Shown: piece by piece, positions 43,630-54,918 of the stretch
Numbering within the stretch: the stretch's first letter is position 1
Layout: each line of letters starts with the position of its first letter
DNA from: Vibrio pelagius
GTDB taxonomy: Bacteria > Pseudomonadota > Gammaproteobacteria > Enterobacterales > Vibrionaceae
Assembly: GCF_024347575.1 (NCBI RefSeq)
Contig: NZ_AP025503.1
Location: 2,356,001 to 2,420,000, forward strand
Direction: 5' to 3'
Length of the DNA stretch: 64,000 nt
Made by a program: the position numbers and the translations under genes
Notes under the pieces: generated by a model
Databases searched by the model: none
What the model was told of the DNA's origin: nothing
The model's input: only the letters and a program-made list of their open reading frames with translations

Positions 43630-43955
43630 AAGGCTTATCTCTTATATGTATGTGCGTCACTTAAGCATACGCGAAATGAGAATGGAGGTTGTTTCCCCCT
43701 TTTACTTGAGTTTACCCACAAACATTTAAGAGTGTCGACAGTTAAGCCAAAAGATTGCCACCTTTATTGTTGTTCTGGTTTCAATTCGCACATTTATTCA
43801 CCACACACCTCTCACAATTAGAACTTTAACTCTACAGAGATCACTTTTTACTCAAATTAGAGTTTTACAAATATTTAATACTTTGTTTACACTTGACTGG
43901 TTAGACCTCTTAAATAAACCAAAACAATAAGTGATCTCTGAAAAGGAAATCGATC
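43630..43955. promoter_or_regulatory. Divergent gmhA/fadE region
   Basis: About 325 AT-rich bases with promoters for both genes. The FadR-type site at 43896-43912 lies 43 bases before fadE. No other structure was recognised. Confidence 0.5.
43896..43912. promoter_or_regulatory. FadR-type operator upstream of fadE
   Basis: TGACTGGTTAGACCTCT resembles the FadR consensus (AACTGGTCNGACNTNTT). Repression of fadE by FadR, relieved by long-chain acyl-CoA, is inferred from the site and its position. Confidence 0.7.
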
Positions 43956-46406
43956 ATGAACATACTGCTCTCTCTACTGTGCATGACCATCGTACTAAGT
44001 GTCTGCCTGTACCATCGAGTCACCCTCACTCGCGCACTCGTGGCATTAACGGCCACTATGTTTGCTCTGACCTTCGCCGCGGATGTCGGCATGACGGGTT
44101 GGCTGAGCTACCTACTTGCTGTCGCTATTTTTGCTATCCCAGCAATTAGACAAACACTGATTAGCCAAAAAGCACTAACCGTCTTTAAGAAAGTGCTGCC
44201 TGCGATGTCTCAAACAGAAAAAGAGGCACTGGAAGCAGGTACAGTTTGGTGGGAAGCAGAGCTGTTTAAAGGCAAGCCAGATTGGAAGAAGCTGCAGAAT
44301 ATCGCAGACCCTAAACTGTCTAAAGAAGAGCAAGCTTTCTTAGACGGCCCAGTCAATACTGTGTGCGAGATGGTGAGTGATTATCAAGTTACTCATGAGC
44401 TTGCAGATCTGCCACCGGAAGTTTGGCAGTATCTGAAAGATGAAAAATTCTTCGCGATGATCATTAAGAAGAAATACGGCGGTCTTGAGTTTTCTGCTTA
44501 CGCACAATCACTGGTACTACAAAAACTGACTGGTGTTTCTAGCGTTCTGTCATCAACCGTAGGTGTACCTAACTCTTTAGGTCCGGGTGAATTGCTACAG
44601 CACTACGGTACTGAAGAGCAAAAGAATCACTACTTACCTCGCCTCGCGGAAGGTAAAGAGATCCCTTGTTTCGCCCTAACTAGTCCAGAGGCAGGCTCAG
44701 ACGCTGGCTCAATTCCTGACTACGGCATCGTATGTAAAGGGGAATGGCAAGGTGAAGAAGTGCTGGGTATGCGCCTTACATGGAACAAGCGCTACATCAC
44801 TCTAGCACCTGTGGCGACAGTGCTTGGCTTAGCATTCAAACTGCGTGACCCTGACGGCTTGCTCGGCGACACACAAGACCTTGGCATTACCTGTGCACTT
44901 ATCCCAACCGACCTTCCGGGTGTTGAGATTGGTAATCGTCACTTCCCACTAAATGTCCCATTCCAAAATGGTCCAACTCAAGCTAAAGACCTGTTCGTTC
45001 CAATGGATTTCATCATTGGTGGACAAAAAATGGCGGGGCAAGGTTGGCGCATGCTAGTTGAGTGCCTTTCAGTAGGACGTGGTATCACATTGCCATCAAA
45101 CTCAACCGGTGGCCTGAAAACGGCAGCTCTCGCAACCGGCGCTTACGCACGTATCCGTCGCCAATTCAAACAGCCGATCGGTCGAATGGAAGGTGTCGAA
45201 GAGCCATTAGCGCGTTTGGCGGGTAACGCCTACGTCATGGATGCGGCAAGCAACCTCACTGTTGCTGGTATCGACCTAGGTGAAAAGCCTTCAGTAATTT
45301 CAGCTATCGTGAAGTACCACTGTACTCACCGTGGCCAGCGCAGCATCATTGATGCGATGGACATTGTAGGCGGTAAAGGCATCTGCTTAGGCCCATCAAA
45401 CTTCCTCGCGCGTGGCTACCAAGGTTCACCAATTGCCATCACAGTAGAAGGTGCCAACATCCTAACTCGTTCAATGATCATCTATGGTCAAGGTGCTATC
45501 CGTTGTCATCCTTATGTACTGGAAGAGATGAATGCGGCCTACTCTGAAAGCAGTGATGCACTTGAAAAGTTCGATAACGCTCTCGCAGGGCACGTTAGCT
45601 TCACCATGAGCAACCTAGTACGTAGCTTATGGTTCGGTTTGACTGACGGTCGTGGTTCAAGCACTCCTTCAGATAAAGAGACTAAGCGCTACTACCAACA
45701 ACTGAATCGCTACAGTGCGAACTTAGCGCTACTGTCTGATATCTCGATGGCGGTACTGGGTGGTTCTCTGAAACGTAGAGAGCGTTTATCTGCTCGCCTA
45801 GGTGATATCTTGAGTCAGCTATACCTTGGTTCAGCGACTCTAAAACGCTTTGAGAGCGAAGGAAGCCATAAAGAGGATTTAGTTTTGGTTCACTGGGGGA
45901 TGCAAGACAGCCTTCGTCAAACAGAAGTTGCGATTGATGAGTTCCTAGCAAACTTCCCTAACCCAGTTGTCGGTCGTCTACTGCGCGTTATCTTGTTGCC
46001 ATTTGGCCGTATTCGCCGCGCACCAAGTGACAAGCTAGATAGCCAAGTGGCGCAAATCATCCAAACGCCAAGCGCAACCCGCTCTCGCCTTGGCCGCGGA
46101 CAGTTCTTGGCACCAACGGAACACAACGCAGTCGGTAAGATTGAACGTGCGCTAGAGGTGATTCTAGAGGCAGAGCCGCTATTTGATAAGGTGTGTAAAG
46201 AGACGAGTCAGCGACGTCCTTTCCTACGCTTAGATCTAGTGGCTGAGATTGGTTTGGATAAAGGCATCTTAACCAACGAAGAGGCGGCACTGCTGAAGAG
46301 TGCTGAAGAGCATCGTCTATACACCATTAACGTTGATGACTTCGCACCAGAGGAACTGGCAGCAAAGCCACAGTACCCAGAGACATCGATTGATAATGTT
46401 GCATAG
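43956..46406 (+). CDS. fadE: Acyl-CoA dehydrogenase FadE
   Basis: An 816-residue FAD enzyme of beta-oxidation, making trans-2-enoyl-CoA. Two N-terminal membrane helices (about 1-65) anchor it. The ACAD core runs about 100-500 ([44 protein letters not shown]), and the DUF1974 C-terminal region typical of FadE runs to the end. Length matches E. coli FadE (814). ATG at 43956 follows AAAGGA. Confidence 0.96.
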   Translation: MNILLSLLCMTIVLSVCLYHRVTLTRALVALTATMFALTFAADVGMTGWLSYLLAVAIFAIPAIRQTLISQKALTVFKKVLPAMSQTEKEALEAGTVWWEAELFKGKPDWKKLQNIADPKLSKEEQAFLDGPVNTVCEMVSDYQVTHELADLPPEVWQYLKDEKFFAMIIKKKYGGLEFSAYAQSLVLQKLTGVSSVLSSTVGVPNSLGPGELLQHYGTEEQKNHYLPRLAEGKEIPCFALTSPEAGSDAGSIPDYGIVCKGEWQGEEVLGMRLTWNKRYITLAPVATVLGLAFKLRDPDGLLGDTQDLGITCALIPTDLPGVEIGNRHFPLNVPFQNGPTQAKDLFVPMDFIIGGQKMAGQGWRMLVECLSVGRGITLPSNSTGGLKTAALATGAYARIRRQFKQPIGRMEGVEEPLARLAGNAYVMDAASNLTVAGIDLGEKPSVISAIVKYHCTHRGQRSIIDAMDIVGGKGICLGPSNFLARGYQGSPIAITVEGANILTRSMIIYGQGAIRCHPYVLEEMNAAYSESSDALEKFDNALAGHVSFTMSNLVRSLWFGLTDGRGSSTPSDKETKRYYQQLNRYSANLALLSDISMAVLGGSLKRRERLSARLGDILSQLYLGSATLKRFESEGSHKEDLVLVHWGMQDSLRQTEVAIDEFLANFPNPVVGRLLRVILLPFGRIRRAPSDKLDSQVAQIIQTPSATRSRLGRGQFLAPTEHNAVGKIERALEVILEAEPLFDKVCKETSQRRPFLRLDLVAEIGLDKGILTNEEAALLKSAEEHRLYTINVDDFAPEELAAKPQYPETSIDNVA

Positions 46407-46432
46407 GGTTAAGAACCGTTAATATTAGAAGC

Positions 46433-46462
46433 AAAACGGGACTCAGTGAGTCCCGTTTTTTT
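46433..46462 (+). terminator. Terminator of fadE
   Basis: Stem AAAACGGGACT/AGTCCCGTTTT followed by more T, 27 bases after the stop. Confidence 0.9.
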
Positions 46463-46627
46463 ATACTTCATCTTAGCCGTTCAAACATCAAGGTAAAGCT
46501 GTTTAATCGCTTCTTCACCCCCACTACGCCTTACTAGCAAGTAGCAATCACCCTATAGCCAATATCAACAATTCACATCATGGCCTTACTGCCGTCACAC
46601 CAAAAAACAATGTTAAGTGTTAATCGA

Positions 46628-47878
46628 CTAAGACTTAGGTACAGATAGCTGCATCTCTGGTTGCGCTTGCTTCTTGGCTCTGATTTTACGAACAACAAAC
46701 CAAATCAACAGACCTAAAAGAATCGCCACAACATTCCCAACACCAATAATGATCATGCTGCGTTGTCGCTCTTCTTCACGCTGCTTCAGCAGCAACTGCT
46801 CAGCGGCAATACGTTTTTGCTCAGCTAAAGCCTCTTCCTGTAGGCGACGAGACTCGGCCAAGTCAATATCTTGAACCACGCTGTAGGTCTGCTGTTTAAT
46901 TGGAAACATCAGTGGACGTTGATTCGAAGCGTCCGTTGCAAATACCTTTCCAGACCAAGAATAGATCCCCACCTCACCAGTGTAAGGGATCTCCATCGAG
47001 ACCTTCATACCATCCGTCGCTGCTTGTCCTTGCTGATAAGAGACGTATTCATCTGGCGCTGTATGCTCGACATGAGTGGCCAACGAGCTTGGCGCAATCA
47101 TGCCCTGCTCACCCGATACAATAATTGTATGTGGAGAACCCTCTTTGCGAGACTGGATAAAGGTGGTTGATATCGGTGACGGATAAACAAGGACTTGCTG
47201 CTCTTGGGCACGTAGGAAAACCCCGTTTCCAGATGTGATTCGAGCACGATACTTACCCGGCTCAATATCAATCGGTAACGCAACCGTGAACACGCCATCA
47301 CCCGCTTTCTCATCAAGATCTTCACCGTTATCGGCAAATTCACCCATGATAACAGGTACAGGGCGAGCTTCTCGAACCAAGGCATCTTCGTTTTCTATGT
47401 ATTTAGTAAAGGTCACCTTGAGGTTAACCCTATCCAGAAAATCTCGAAGTACCAGAGGTTTACCATCGGAAGTCAAACGCGCCGTGAATTTCAAAACTTC
47501 TGTTTGATAAAGTTTGTCTGGGAACTGCTTTGCATCAAGCACCAAGTGAGAAAGCAGCTTGATCTTGTTCTTAGGAGAGACCTTCCCTACCGCCTGCCAA
47601 GGCCCCGGCATCGGGTGTTCAATCGAGACAATGTCCATCGATGACTCTTGATACCAACGAACATTGTCTGCGTTACGCCACGAATAGTATTTTTTACCAT
47701 CCGGGCGAACCAGTACTACAGGTTGAGAGTTGTCGGCTCGGTAGATAACAAATGTAATCTGTTCAATACTTGGATCCACTCTAAAGCGGTTATCCAAGAG
47801 TCGAATTGAAGACTCTGTTGCCGCCTGAACACCGATGCTGATAAGTAACAAGCAACTCCAAGCCAATGCCTTAAACAT
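46628..47878 (-). CDS. TIGR03503-like membrane-anchored protein
   Basis: A 416-residue protein: signal peptide (about 1-19, ending GVQAATES), a long beta-rich extracytoplasmic region, a coiled coil (residues about 345-375, EEALAEQKRIAAEQ) and one C-terminal helix (SMIIIGVGNVVAILLGLLI) with a short basic tail. This matches the uncharacterised TIGR03503 family of Vibrio and relatives. It is next to dnaQ on the same strand, 9 bases after it. Confidence 0.8.
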   Translation of the reverse strand: MFKALAWSCLLLISIGVQAATESSIRLLDNRFRVDPSIEQITFVIYRADNSQPVVLVRPDGKKYYSWRNADNVRWYQESSMDIVSIEHPMPGPWQAVGKVSPKNKIKLLSHLVLDAKQFPDKLYQTEVLKFTARLTSDGKPLVLRDFLDRVNLKVTFTKYIENEDALVREARPVPVIMGEFADNGEDLDEKAGDGVFTVALPIDIEPGKYRARITSGNGVFLRAQEQQVLVYPSPISTTFIQSRKEGSPHTIIVSGEQGMIAPSSLATHVEHTAPDEYVSYQQGQAATDGMKVSMEIPYTGEVGIYSWSGKVFATDASNQRPLMFPIKQQTYSVVQDIDLAESRRLQEEALAEQKRIAAEQLLLKQREEERQRSMIIIGVGNVVAILLGLLIWFVVRKIRAKKQAQPEMQLSVPKS

Positions 47879-47887
47879 ACTCTCTCC

Positions 47888-48640
47888 CTACTGACGCCAA
47901 AGGCAGCTTCCACTCTCCTCGACGAGATCTAAACGATTTTGATGCGCTTCTAATTCATCGGCCGTTGCACGCAAAACCTTTAGCGATTTTCGTCCACTTT
48001 CGACACGACGGATCCCTTCAACTGCACCTTCTTGCTGACCCGCATTGAACTGCAGTGAGGTTTGTCCACCCGTCATTAGTAGGTAAACGTCGGCTAGGAT
48101 CTCGGCATCGAGCAAAGCCCCGTGGAGCGTTCGGTGAGAGTTATCAATACCGTATCGCTCACAGAGAATATCGAGGTTGTTGCGCTTGCCTGGGAAGATC
48201 TTCTTCGCCATAGCTAGGGTGTCGGTGACCTTACAGTAATCGTCGGTCTTACCTATACTTGGGTCGAGTCTCTCAAACTCGTAGTCCATAAAGCCGGTAT
48301 CGAAGGGGGCATTGTGCGCGACAAGTTCCGCGCCTTTGATGAATTCGAGAAACTCTTTATGAACATCTTGGTATTCAGGTTTATCCACCAAGAACTCATC
48401 GGTAATACCGTGAACGCCAATCGCCTCTTCTTGAATCGCACGATCGGGCTTGATGTAAACGTGGAAGTGACGCCCCGTTAGTTTTCGGTTAATGATCTCT
48501 ACAGCACCGATCTCGACAATGCGGTGCCCTAGGTAGTGCGGTCCACCCTCGGTATTCATACCCGTGGTTTCGGTATCGAGTACAACTATACGCCTGTTTT
48601 CAGCGTTTGAGTGGTGTTCAGAATTGTTACTGGTATTCAT
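47888..48640 (-). CDS. dnaQ: DNA polymerase III epsilon subunit (proofreading exonuclease)
   Basis: A 250-residue 3'-5' exonuclease. ExoI motif VLDTETTGMN, ExoII NAPFDTGFMDYE, and ExoIII HGALLDAEILADVY give the catalytic Asp and Glu residues. The C-terminus binds the alpha subunit, whose gene dnaE lies at 57366. It is divergent from rnhA with only 56 bases between them, the same overlapping-promoter pairing as in E. coli. Confidence 0.96.
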   Translation of the reverse strand: MNTSNNSEHHSNAENRRIVVLDTETTGMNTEGGPHYLGHRIVEIGAVEIINRKLTGRHFHVYIKPDRAIQEEAIGVHGITDEFLVDKPEYQDVHKEFLEFIKGAELVAHNAPFDTGFMDYEFERLDPSIGKTDDYCKVTDTLAMAKKIFPGKRNNLDILCERYGIDNSHRTLHGALLDAEILADVYLLMTGGQTSLQFNAGQQEGAVEGIRRVESGRKSLKVLRATADELEAHQNRLDLVEESGSCLWRQ

Positions 48641-48696
48641 AAGGATAACTGTGTCAGACTATGCCGATAATGTGCTTGAGGTAATAATATCAAATC

Positions 48697-49161
48697 ATGA
48701 CGAAACAAGTTGAAATTTTCACTGATGGTTCGTGTCTTGGAAATCCAGGGCCTGGTGGCTATGGGATTGTACTCCGTTATAAACAGACTGAAAAAACTCT
48801 GGCAAAGGGCTACTCGTTAACGACGAATAACCGTATGGAGATGATGGCTGCAGTAGTCGCTCTGCAAACCTTGAAAGAGCCTTGTGCTGTTATCCTGACA
48901 ACCGATAGCCAATACGTTCGCCAAGGCATCACTCAGTGGATCCACAACTGGAAAAAACGCGGCTGGAAAACAGCTGACAAAAAACCAGTAAAAAATGCCG
49001 ACCTCTGGCAGTTACTGGATAAAGAGACGGCACGTCATCAAGTAGAGTGGCGTTGGGTAAAAGGCCATGCGGGTCATCGCGAAAATGAGATGTGTGATGA
49101 GTTAGCGCGCACCGCTGCAGAGAATCCGACTGAAGAAGATACAGGTTACCAAGCGAGCTAA
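48697..49161 (+). CDS. rnhA: Ribonuclease HI
   Basis: A 154-residue enzyme degrading RNA in RNA-DNA hybrids. Catalytic residues: Asp10 in [11 protein letters not shown], Glu48 in NNRMEMMA, Asp70 in TTDSQYV and Asp134 in NEMCDELA, with the His loop HAGHREN. Length matches E. coli (155). Confidence 0.97.
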   Translation: MTKQVEIFTDGSCLGNPGPGGYGIVLRYKQTEKTLAKGYSLTTNNRMEMMAAVVALQTLKEPCAVILTTDSQYVRQGITQWIHNWKKRGWKTADKKPVKNADLWQLLDKETARHQVEWRWVKGHAGHRENEMCDELARTAAENPTEEDTGYQAS

Positions 49162-49252
49162 GCTTTTCTAAACAAGCTCGTTAACTTGATCAGTAGTGCA
49201 TTCTGAAACACAGACTGACAACAACAAGAGCCAATAAAACATCAACGTGACG

Positions 49253-49276
49253 AGCCGACCATCAGTCGGCTTTTTT
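49253..49276 (+). terminator. Terminator of rnhA, overlapping the convergent gene
   Basis: Stem AGCCGAC/GTCGGCT with a CATCA loop and a TTTTTT run. The right arm and T-run overlap the last codons of the methyltransferase gene (stop at 49262-49264). Confidence 0.85.
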
Positions 49277-50041
49277 ATTGCGGTTGGATAGTGAAGAGGG
49301 CTCAAGAGCAGTACTGCGAACACCAGCCCTGAAGCTTGCACCAACCGGAGAAAAACGTCGTTTAAGATGCCAGTGAGGTTTAATCGGCTTAAGTGGGTAT
49401 GTGCGTTTGCGCGCCACAATAAAGTACTGGCTACCCGCGACCGAAGCGCAACTGCCGAGGCTGTTTTCAAGCCATGTCCAAAATGCGCGATAGCGACTCA
49501 TTGGGAATAACGCATAGGTATCACAATGAATCACCTGATAGTTAAGTACACCCAACCAATCTTTAACTCGGTTCGGTGTGTACATTCTGCCACTCCAAGG
49601 TAGACTGTTCTTACGCCAAGGCAATAAGCTGGCGAGCCCAGTGAAACTGAACGGATTGAACCCCGTGACGATCAGATAACCGTCGTCCATCATCACTCTA
49701 TCGACCTCTCGCAATATCCTGTGAGGGTCATTGCTATAATCTAATTGATGACTGAGGACGACAACATCGAAGCTCTTCTCTAAAAAGGGCAAATTATAGT
49801 CATCTGCAATCACATTGTGTAAAGGGTTCTGGATATCTAGATTTACTTGATGTTGAATATTGCATGTGCAGCTGGATATCTCGCAACTGAGACCACCGAG
49901 CTTGAGCATATGATAGCCAAACAGCTTAGGGCACCATTCATCCAGACGAGTTTGAATAGATTCGCGGAGCCAAGGGCCATTGTGTAATTGTTCCCAAGTA
50001 TAAGGTCGCTCAAACTTCTTGCGGCTGCGTGCTGGCTTCAT
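49262..50041 (-). CDS. Class I SAM-dependent methyltransferase, YafS-like
   Basis: A 259-residue methyltransferase-fold protein. The region around residues 90-125 ([26 protein letters not shown]) resembles Methyltransf_11 motifs post-I and II. The usual GxGxG SAM loop is weak ([13 protein letters not shown]). The substrate is unknown. It lies between rnhA and gloB, as yafS does in E. coli. ATG at 50041; its start region lies 53 bases from the divergent gloB start. Confidence 0.82.
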   Translation of the reverse strand: MKPARSRKKFERPYTWEQLHNGPWLRESIQTRLDEWCPKLFGYHMLKLGGLSCEISSCTCNIQHQVNLDIQNPLHNVIADDYNLPFLEKSFDVVVLSHQLDYSNDPHRILREVDRVMMDDGYLIVTGFNPFSFTGLASLLPWRKNSLPWSGRMYTPNRVKDWLGVLNYQVIHCDTYALFPMSRYRAFWTWLENSLGSCASVAGSQYFIVARKRTYPLKPIKPHWHLKRRFSPVGASFRAGVRSTALEPSSLSNRNKKAD

Positions 50042-50094
50042 CAATAATCTGTCTCACTTATTCTGTCGCACTAAAAGTGACTGGAGAACCAATA

Positions 50095-50853
50095 ATGTTA
50101 CATATCAAAAGCATACCTGCATTCAATGACAATTACATCTGGCTGATTGAAAATAGCGATCGTCGTTGTGCTGTTGTCGATCCTGGTGATGCGGCTCCAG
50201 TACTTGAGTACCTAGAGCGTCATGAGCTAACTTTAGATGCAATCTTGATTACGCACCACCACAACGATCACATTGGTGGCGTTCCGGAGTTAGTAAGACA
50301 ATTTCCAACCATTGATGTTGTCGGTCCTAAAAACGAGCCTATTCCAACCCTAACTCACCCTGTTAATGATGGTGATCAGTTAGAACTGTTCGATGAAGTA
50401 TTCTTAGTGCTTGGTTTGAGCGGCCATACCGCAGGTCACATCGGTTACGTTGGCGACGGTAAGTTATTCTGCGGAGATGTGCTGTTCTCTGCTGGCTGTG
50501 GCCGTATCATGGAGGGCACCCCGCAACAGATGTTTGATGCCCTCAATAAAATCACCGCTCTGCCGCAAGAAACTGAGGTCTACTGCGCCCACGAATATAC
50601 AGCTGCCAATATTGCGTTTGCCCTTGCTGTTGAACCTGATAATATGCAACTTCAACAATATAGAGACGACGTAAACCGTTTACGAGCACAAAATAAGTCG
50701 ACCATTCCAACAAATTTACGTTTAGAGAAGTGGATCAACCCATTTCTTCGCTACAGCGAACCAAGTGTAATTAAATCAGTATCTAACCGAACTGAGCACA
50801 CAGACCCCCTTTCAGTGTTTACAGCGCTTCGTGCGTGGAAGAACGAATTTTAA
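50095..50853 (+). CDS. gloB: Hydroxyacylglutathione hydrolase (glyoxalase II)
   Basis: A 252-residue metallo-beta-lactamase-fold enzyme hydrolysing S-lactoylglutathione in methylglyoxal detoxification. The metal site [32 protein letters not shown] and [10 protein letters not shown] are all present. ATG at 50095 follows TGGAGAA; the longer frame from 50029 overlaps the divergent gene and is rejected. Confidence 0.96.
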   Translation: MLHIKSIPAFNDNYIWLIENSDRRCAVVDPGDAAPVLEYLERHELTLDAILITHHHNDHIGGVPELVRQFPTIDVVGPKNEPIPTLTHPVNDGDQLELFDEVFLVLGLSGHTAGHIGYVGDGKLFCGDVLFSAGCGRIMEGTPQQMFDALNKITALPQETEVYCAHEYTAANIAFALAVEPDNMQLQQYRDDVNRLRAQNKSTIPTNLRLEKWINPFLRYSEPSVIKSVSNRTEHTDPLSVFTALRAWKNEF

Positions 50854-50923
50854 CAATTAGAGACTTGTCACTCATAGGGAGTGGCAAGTATTATCAGCAG
50901 CCGTTTAAAAAAAAGGCTGTAAC

Positions 50924-52498
50924 ATGCGAGTTAAGTACAGCTGGGCTTTGGTATTACTACTTTCTGGTTGCCAATTAACTCAGCCAGATAATCAAGACCA
51001 AGCTTCCGAGCAAACCAACATTTCCCCTGCGAAAGAGATTTCTCAACCAGAAGTTTCAATATCAAAAGCAGAAAAAGAACAACCTAAAGTTGAAGCACCC
51101 GTCGTTACCCCACAAACACAACAAGATGTTTGGAAACGTATTGCAATGCAACTTGAAATGGATGTACCCAATCACAAAAAAGTCGACTATTACCGCACTT
51201 GGTATTTGAAGCATCCTAACCATCTAAAAACCGTATCAAAACGAGCAGAACCTTTCCTTTATTTGATCACTGAGAAGATCGAAGAGAAGGGTCTACCGCT
51301 TGAGCTCGCTTTACTCCCTGTCGTAGAGAGCTCATTTGATGCGTTTGCCTACTCCCATGGTAGTGCTGCAGGTTTGTGGCAATTCATCCCAGGTACTGGC
51401 AAATACTATGGTCTTGAACAGAACTTCTGGTACGACGGACGTCGTGATGTTGCAGCGTCAACCGATGCTGCTCTTGAGTACCTTGAGTCACTAAATAAGC
51501 GCTTTGACGGTGATTGGAGTCACGCTATCGCGGCTTACAATAGTGGTGGTGGCCGCGTAAACAGCGCGATTCGTAAGAACAAAAAGTTGGGTAAGCCGAT
51601 AGACTTTTTCTCTCTTGACCTCCCAAAAGAGACCAGCAGCTATGTCCCAAAACTGCTGGCTCTAGCGGACGTGATCGCTAACCAAGAAAAGTACGGCATC
51701 GAGATTCCGCCTATTGCCAACAAACCCGTTCTTAAACTGGTGAACCCTGAAGAGCAGCTTGACCTAGCGATTGCGGCTAATTACGCAGGTATCCCAGTAA
51801 AAGAGCTACAAAGCTACAACCCAGCTTACAACCAGTGGGCCACTGCGCCAGAGAAGCACCAACAGCTCCTTCTTCCAATCCATTCGGTTGAACAGTTCAA
51901 TAAAAAAGTGGCTGCGAACAAAGGCAAAGGCATGAAGCTGGTGCGCTATAAGGTGAAATCTGGTGATAGCATCAGCGTACTTGCTCAGCGTTACAACACC
52001 ACCAGCAAAGTCATTCGCAACGCTAATGGTATGTCCAACAACAACATTCGCGTTGGTCAGCATCTGATGATTCCTTCATCAACTAAAGATGATAAAGCGT
52101 ACGCTCTGAGTGCCTCTAACCGTTTAGCGAGCACACAGTCGAAAAGTCGCGGTCAGTATAAGCTGACCCACACAGTAAAAAGTGGCGAAAGTCTATGGAC
52201 AATTGCACGTGCCAATAAGGTCTCTCATCAGTCTCTTGCTAAATGGAACGGCATGGGGCCTCGAGACACGCTGCGAGTTGGTCAAAATCTGGTCGTTTGG
52301 AAAAACAGCGCCGATGGTGCAATCATCCGAGCCGTCTACTACAATGTAAAATCAGGTGACACAGTCAGCGGTATTGCATCAAAGTTCAAAGTAAAAACTT
52401 CGGATGTTGTAAAATGGAACACTTTACAAAACAAGAAGTACTTACAGCCAGGTCAGAAGCTTAAGCTGTATGTTGATGTAACTAAGGTAAGTGTATGA
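50924..52498 (+). CDS. mltD: Membrane-bound lytic murein transglycosylase D
   Basis: A 524-residue lipoprotein cleaving peptidoglycan glycan strands. The lipobox is in LLLSGCQL (Cys16). The SLT domain (about 110-240) has catalytic Glu in LPVVESSFD and GLWQFIPGTG. Three LysM repeats bind peptidoglycan (about 343-390, 413-460 and 472-518), each opening with a VKSGD/ES pattern. ATG at 50924. The stop overlaps the next gene (ATGA). Confidence 0.96.
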   Translation: MRVKYSWALVLLLSGCQLTQPDNQDQASEQTNISPAKEISQPEVSISKAEKEQPKVEAPVVTPQTQQDVWKRIAMQLEMDVPNHKKVDYYRTWYLKHPNHLKTVSKRAEPFLYLITEKIEEKGLPLELALLPVVESSFDAFAYSHGSAAGLWQFIPGTGKYYGLEQNFWYDGRRDVAASTDAALEYLESLNKRFDGDWSHAIAAYNSGGGRVNSAIRKNKKLGKPIDFFSLDLPKETSSYVPKLLALADVIANQEKYGIEIPPIANKPVLKLVNPEEQLDLAIAANYAGIPVKELQSYNPAYNQWATAPEKHQQLLLPIHSVEQFNKKVAANKGKGMKLVRYKVKSGDSISVLAQRYNTTSKVIRNANGMSNNNIRVGQHLMIPSSTKDDKAYALSASNRLASTQSKSRGQYKLTHTVKSGESLWTIARANKVSHQSLAKWNGMGPRDTLRVGQNLVVWKNSADGAIIRAVYYNVKSGDTVSGIASKFKVKTSDVVKWNTLQNKKYLQPGQKLKLYVDVTKVSV

Positions 52499-53181
52499 AC
52501 CCGTCAAGTAACCCACTCGTAATGCTGTTGGATATTTTCCGTTCTCCAACCGCGTGTTTCCTCGCACTGTATCAGCGAGGAGCCTGGGGGTGGCAACCCT
52601 ACGTTGTCTTAATGCTCAGCCCATTTCTATTTTGGGGTGCCTATTTTTCTAACGTAGATTTCACCTGGTTGAGTGCAGAGTTGACTCGCCAACTTGCTCA
52701 AACCAACCCAGCTCAATTGGAGTTACTTGATAGCAACACACTGCTCGCCAGTGAAATCATCAGCGATGTCTTTGGCCGTACGCTAACAATAGCGATGCTG
52801 GCATTCTGGTTCAACCTTGCAACCAAACCGAGCCAACACCAACATGGCTACTGGAAATGGTTTGCTGCGTCTGCGGTGATTACCTTCCCAGCCGTGATAG
52901 GCGATATTGCGAGCTACGCAAGCCTGCTGCTTAAGCATGGTCAGGTCATGAACTACGCCGCTGATCTGAACAGTATTAATGGTCTTATTAAGCTGCCACT
53001 AACCAATGATTGGTCGCAATTTGCTAGTTCATTCCCACTGTTACTGCCTTGGTACATCGTACTCGGTTACGCAGCAGTGCTCACTTGGACCGAGTTTGAA
53101 CGTGGTCAAGCACTGGTAATCTCGGCACTGCCATGGGTTGGGTACTACCTAATCTGGGCACTGTATATTTTGGTGTCTTAA
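52495..53181 (+). CDS. YIP1-family membrane protein
   Basis: A 228-residue protein with about five membrane helices. It resembles Yip1-domain proteins (DUF1282 type), which have no defined bacterial function. ATG at 52495 overlaps the mltD stop by 4 bases, so translation is coupled. It is convergent with the following nuclease-like gene, 10 bases away. Confidence 0.75.
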   Translation: MNPSSNPLVMLLDIFRSPTACFLALYQRGAWGWQPYVVLMLSPFLFWGAYFSNVDFTWLSAELTRQLAQTNPAQLELLDSNTLLASEIISDVFGRTLTIAMLAFWFNLATKPSQHQHGYWKWFAASAVITFPAVIGDIASYASLLLKHGQVMNYAADLNSINGLIKLPLTNDWSQFASSFPLLLPWYIVLGYAAVLTWTEFERGQALVISALPWVGYYLIWALYILVS

Positions 53182-53191
53182 TCTAGCCAGA

Positions 53192-54034
53192 CTACTGAAC
53201 ATCAAACGTAACCTGCATAGGGTTATGATCAGAAGCGTCCGATTCGGGCGCTTTTGCGTTTCTCACAATCAGTCCGCGATAGAAGATATGATCCAGCACT
53301 AACCCAGTCACGAACTGAGTTCGATGATCTGGTGAAAAGGTAACCTCAACTAAACCAATCTCACTCAAAGCTTTCTGCAGCGCCCCAAAGCGAGCTTCAC
53401 TCCAACTGTTAAAGTCTCCAGCAAAGATAATTGGACCACGGTACTCTCTCAGTACTGATGTCAGTGCAGACAGCTGTTGTACATAGTCTTCGGTGCCCAA
53501 AGTAAAGTTGACCGCATGAATGTTCACCACAGCAAGCTGCTCACCATTACTCAATTGGTAACGCGACCACAACGCCGATTTCGGTAACTGTATCCAAGGC
53601 TCTTCGTGAGTATAAGCACAGGCCTCAATAGGAAGATGAGATGCAAGATTCAGCACCCCAGCACTTTTATTAAACGCTTCAAAAGCATTAACACGACTAC
53701 TCCCCCACAAACCACTGGTGATCCATGATTGCATCTCTTCAGTCATACTCGCCTCTTGAAGCAGCACCAACTGGCTTTCATTGGTCAATGCGTTAAGGGC
53801 TGTGCGCCAGTTATCACGATTCTGTTTGTAGATATTCCACACCGTCACATTCAACCCATTAGTGACATCTAGCGCTTTGGGTTCTGAGTTTTGATAGCAG
53901 CTATAAACGTCATTACTGATAGTGGGAGAGTGAGTAACAAGATGAGGTTGAGTAGGAATTTTGAAAATCAGTTTAAAGCTTCCAAAAACAAGCGCAGAGC
54001 CAACAACAAAACCAAACAGCACTTTCTTCAACAT
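53192..54034 (-). CDS. Endonuclease/exonuclease/phosphatase-family protein, secreted or anchored
   Basis: About 280 residues. An N-terminal helix (VLFGFVVGSALVFGSF) is a signal or anchor. The EEP fold shows as NVTVWNIYKQN, LLQEASMTEEM (metal-binding Glu), VNIHAVNF, IFAGDFNSWSE, LDHIFYRG and SDHNPM. Members are phosphodiesterases; the substrate here is unknown. ATG at 54034 fits the signal; the longer frame from 54235 would run through the glnB gene and is rejected. Confidence 0.85.
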   Translation of the reverse strand: MLKKVLFGFVVGSALVFGSFKLIFKIPTQPHLVTHSPTISNDVYSCYQNSEPKALDVTNGLNVTVWNIYKQNRDNWRTALNALTNESQLVLLQEASMTEEMQSWITSGLWGSSRVNAFEAFNKSAGVLNLASHLPIEACAYTHEEPWIQLPKSALWSRYQLSNGEQLAVVNIHAVNFTLGTEDYVQQLSALTSVLREYRGPIIFAGDFNSWSEARFGALQKALSEIGLVEVTFSPDHRTQFVTGLVLDHIFYRGLIVRNAKAPESDASDHNPMQVTFDVQ

Positions 54035-54053
54035 ACACCACGCCCTAGAAAAT

Positions 54054-54080
54054 AAAAAAGGAGCGATAATCGCTCCTTTT
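54054..54080 (-). terminator. Terminator of glnB
   Basis: Stem AAAAGGAGCG/CGCTCCTTTT with an ATAAT loop; on the minus strand it ends in a T-run. It separates glnB from the nuclease-like gene. Confidence 0.85.
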
Positions 54081-54095
54081 AGGGTAAATGTTTTT

Positions 54096-54443
<348 letters not shown>

Positions 54444-54547
54444 TTAAACTCTACGAATAGCCCATTATCGAATAGCTATCATAAACATTCAATGAAAAAA
54501 GCCAGCGCTAACAAGCACTGGCTTAGAAATCACGTTCGGATGTAAAA

Positions 54548-54859
54548 CTATTTTAGGCTTGCATAGTAAGCCGCAAGGTTCGCGATATCTGCATCGCTTA
54601 ACATTGCAGCCTGAGCCTGCATTACAGCAGCAAGACCGCCATTACGCTGCTTGTTTTTGTAAGCATTAATTGATGTAACAAGGTACTGCTCGTTTTGACC
54701 TTTCAGGTTTGGGTAACCTGGGATCACCGCGATACCGTCAGCACCGTGACAAGCTGCACACACTGCTGCTTTAGCCTGACCTGCTGCAACATCACCCGCT
54801 AGAGCATTGCCACTCAATAGTCCCAGTCCAAGGACAAATCCTACTGCTATCTTCTTCAT
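54548..54859 (-). CDS. Periplasmic c-type cytochrome (class I, c5-like)
   Basis: A 103-residue precursor: signal peptide (about 1-21, ending NALAG), then haem site CAACHG and a late axial Met in [10 protein letters not shown]. It carries one haem c and should shuttle electrons to an oxidase or peroxidase. It is a separate unit upstream of glnB on the same strand. Confidence 0.9.
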   Translation of the reverse strand: MKKIAVGFVLGLGLLSGNALAGDVAAGQAKAAVCAACHGADGIAVIPGYPNLKGQNEQYLVTSINAYKNKQRNGGLAAVMQAQAAMLSDADIANLAAYYASLK

Positions 54860-54918
54860 TGCTTATTCCATTGATTATTATTGATATAAGTGCCTTTAAA
54901 TTGTGCCACAAAGTTCTA

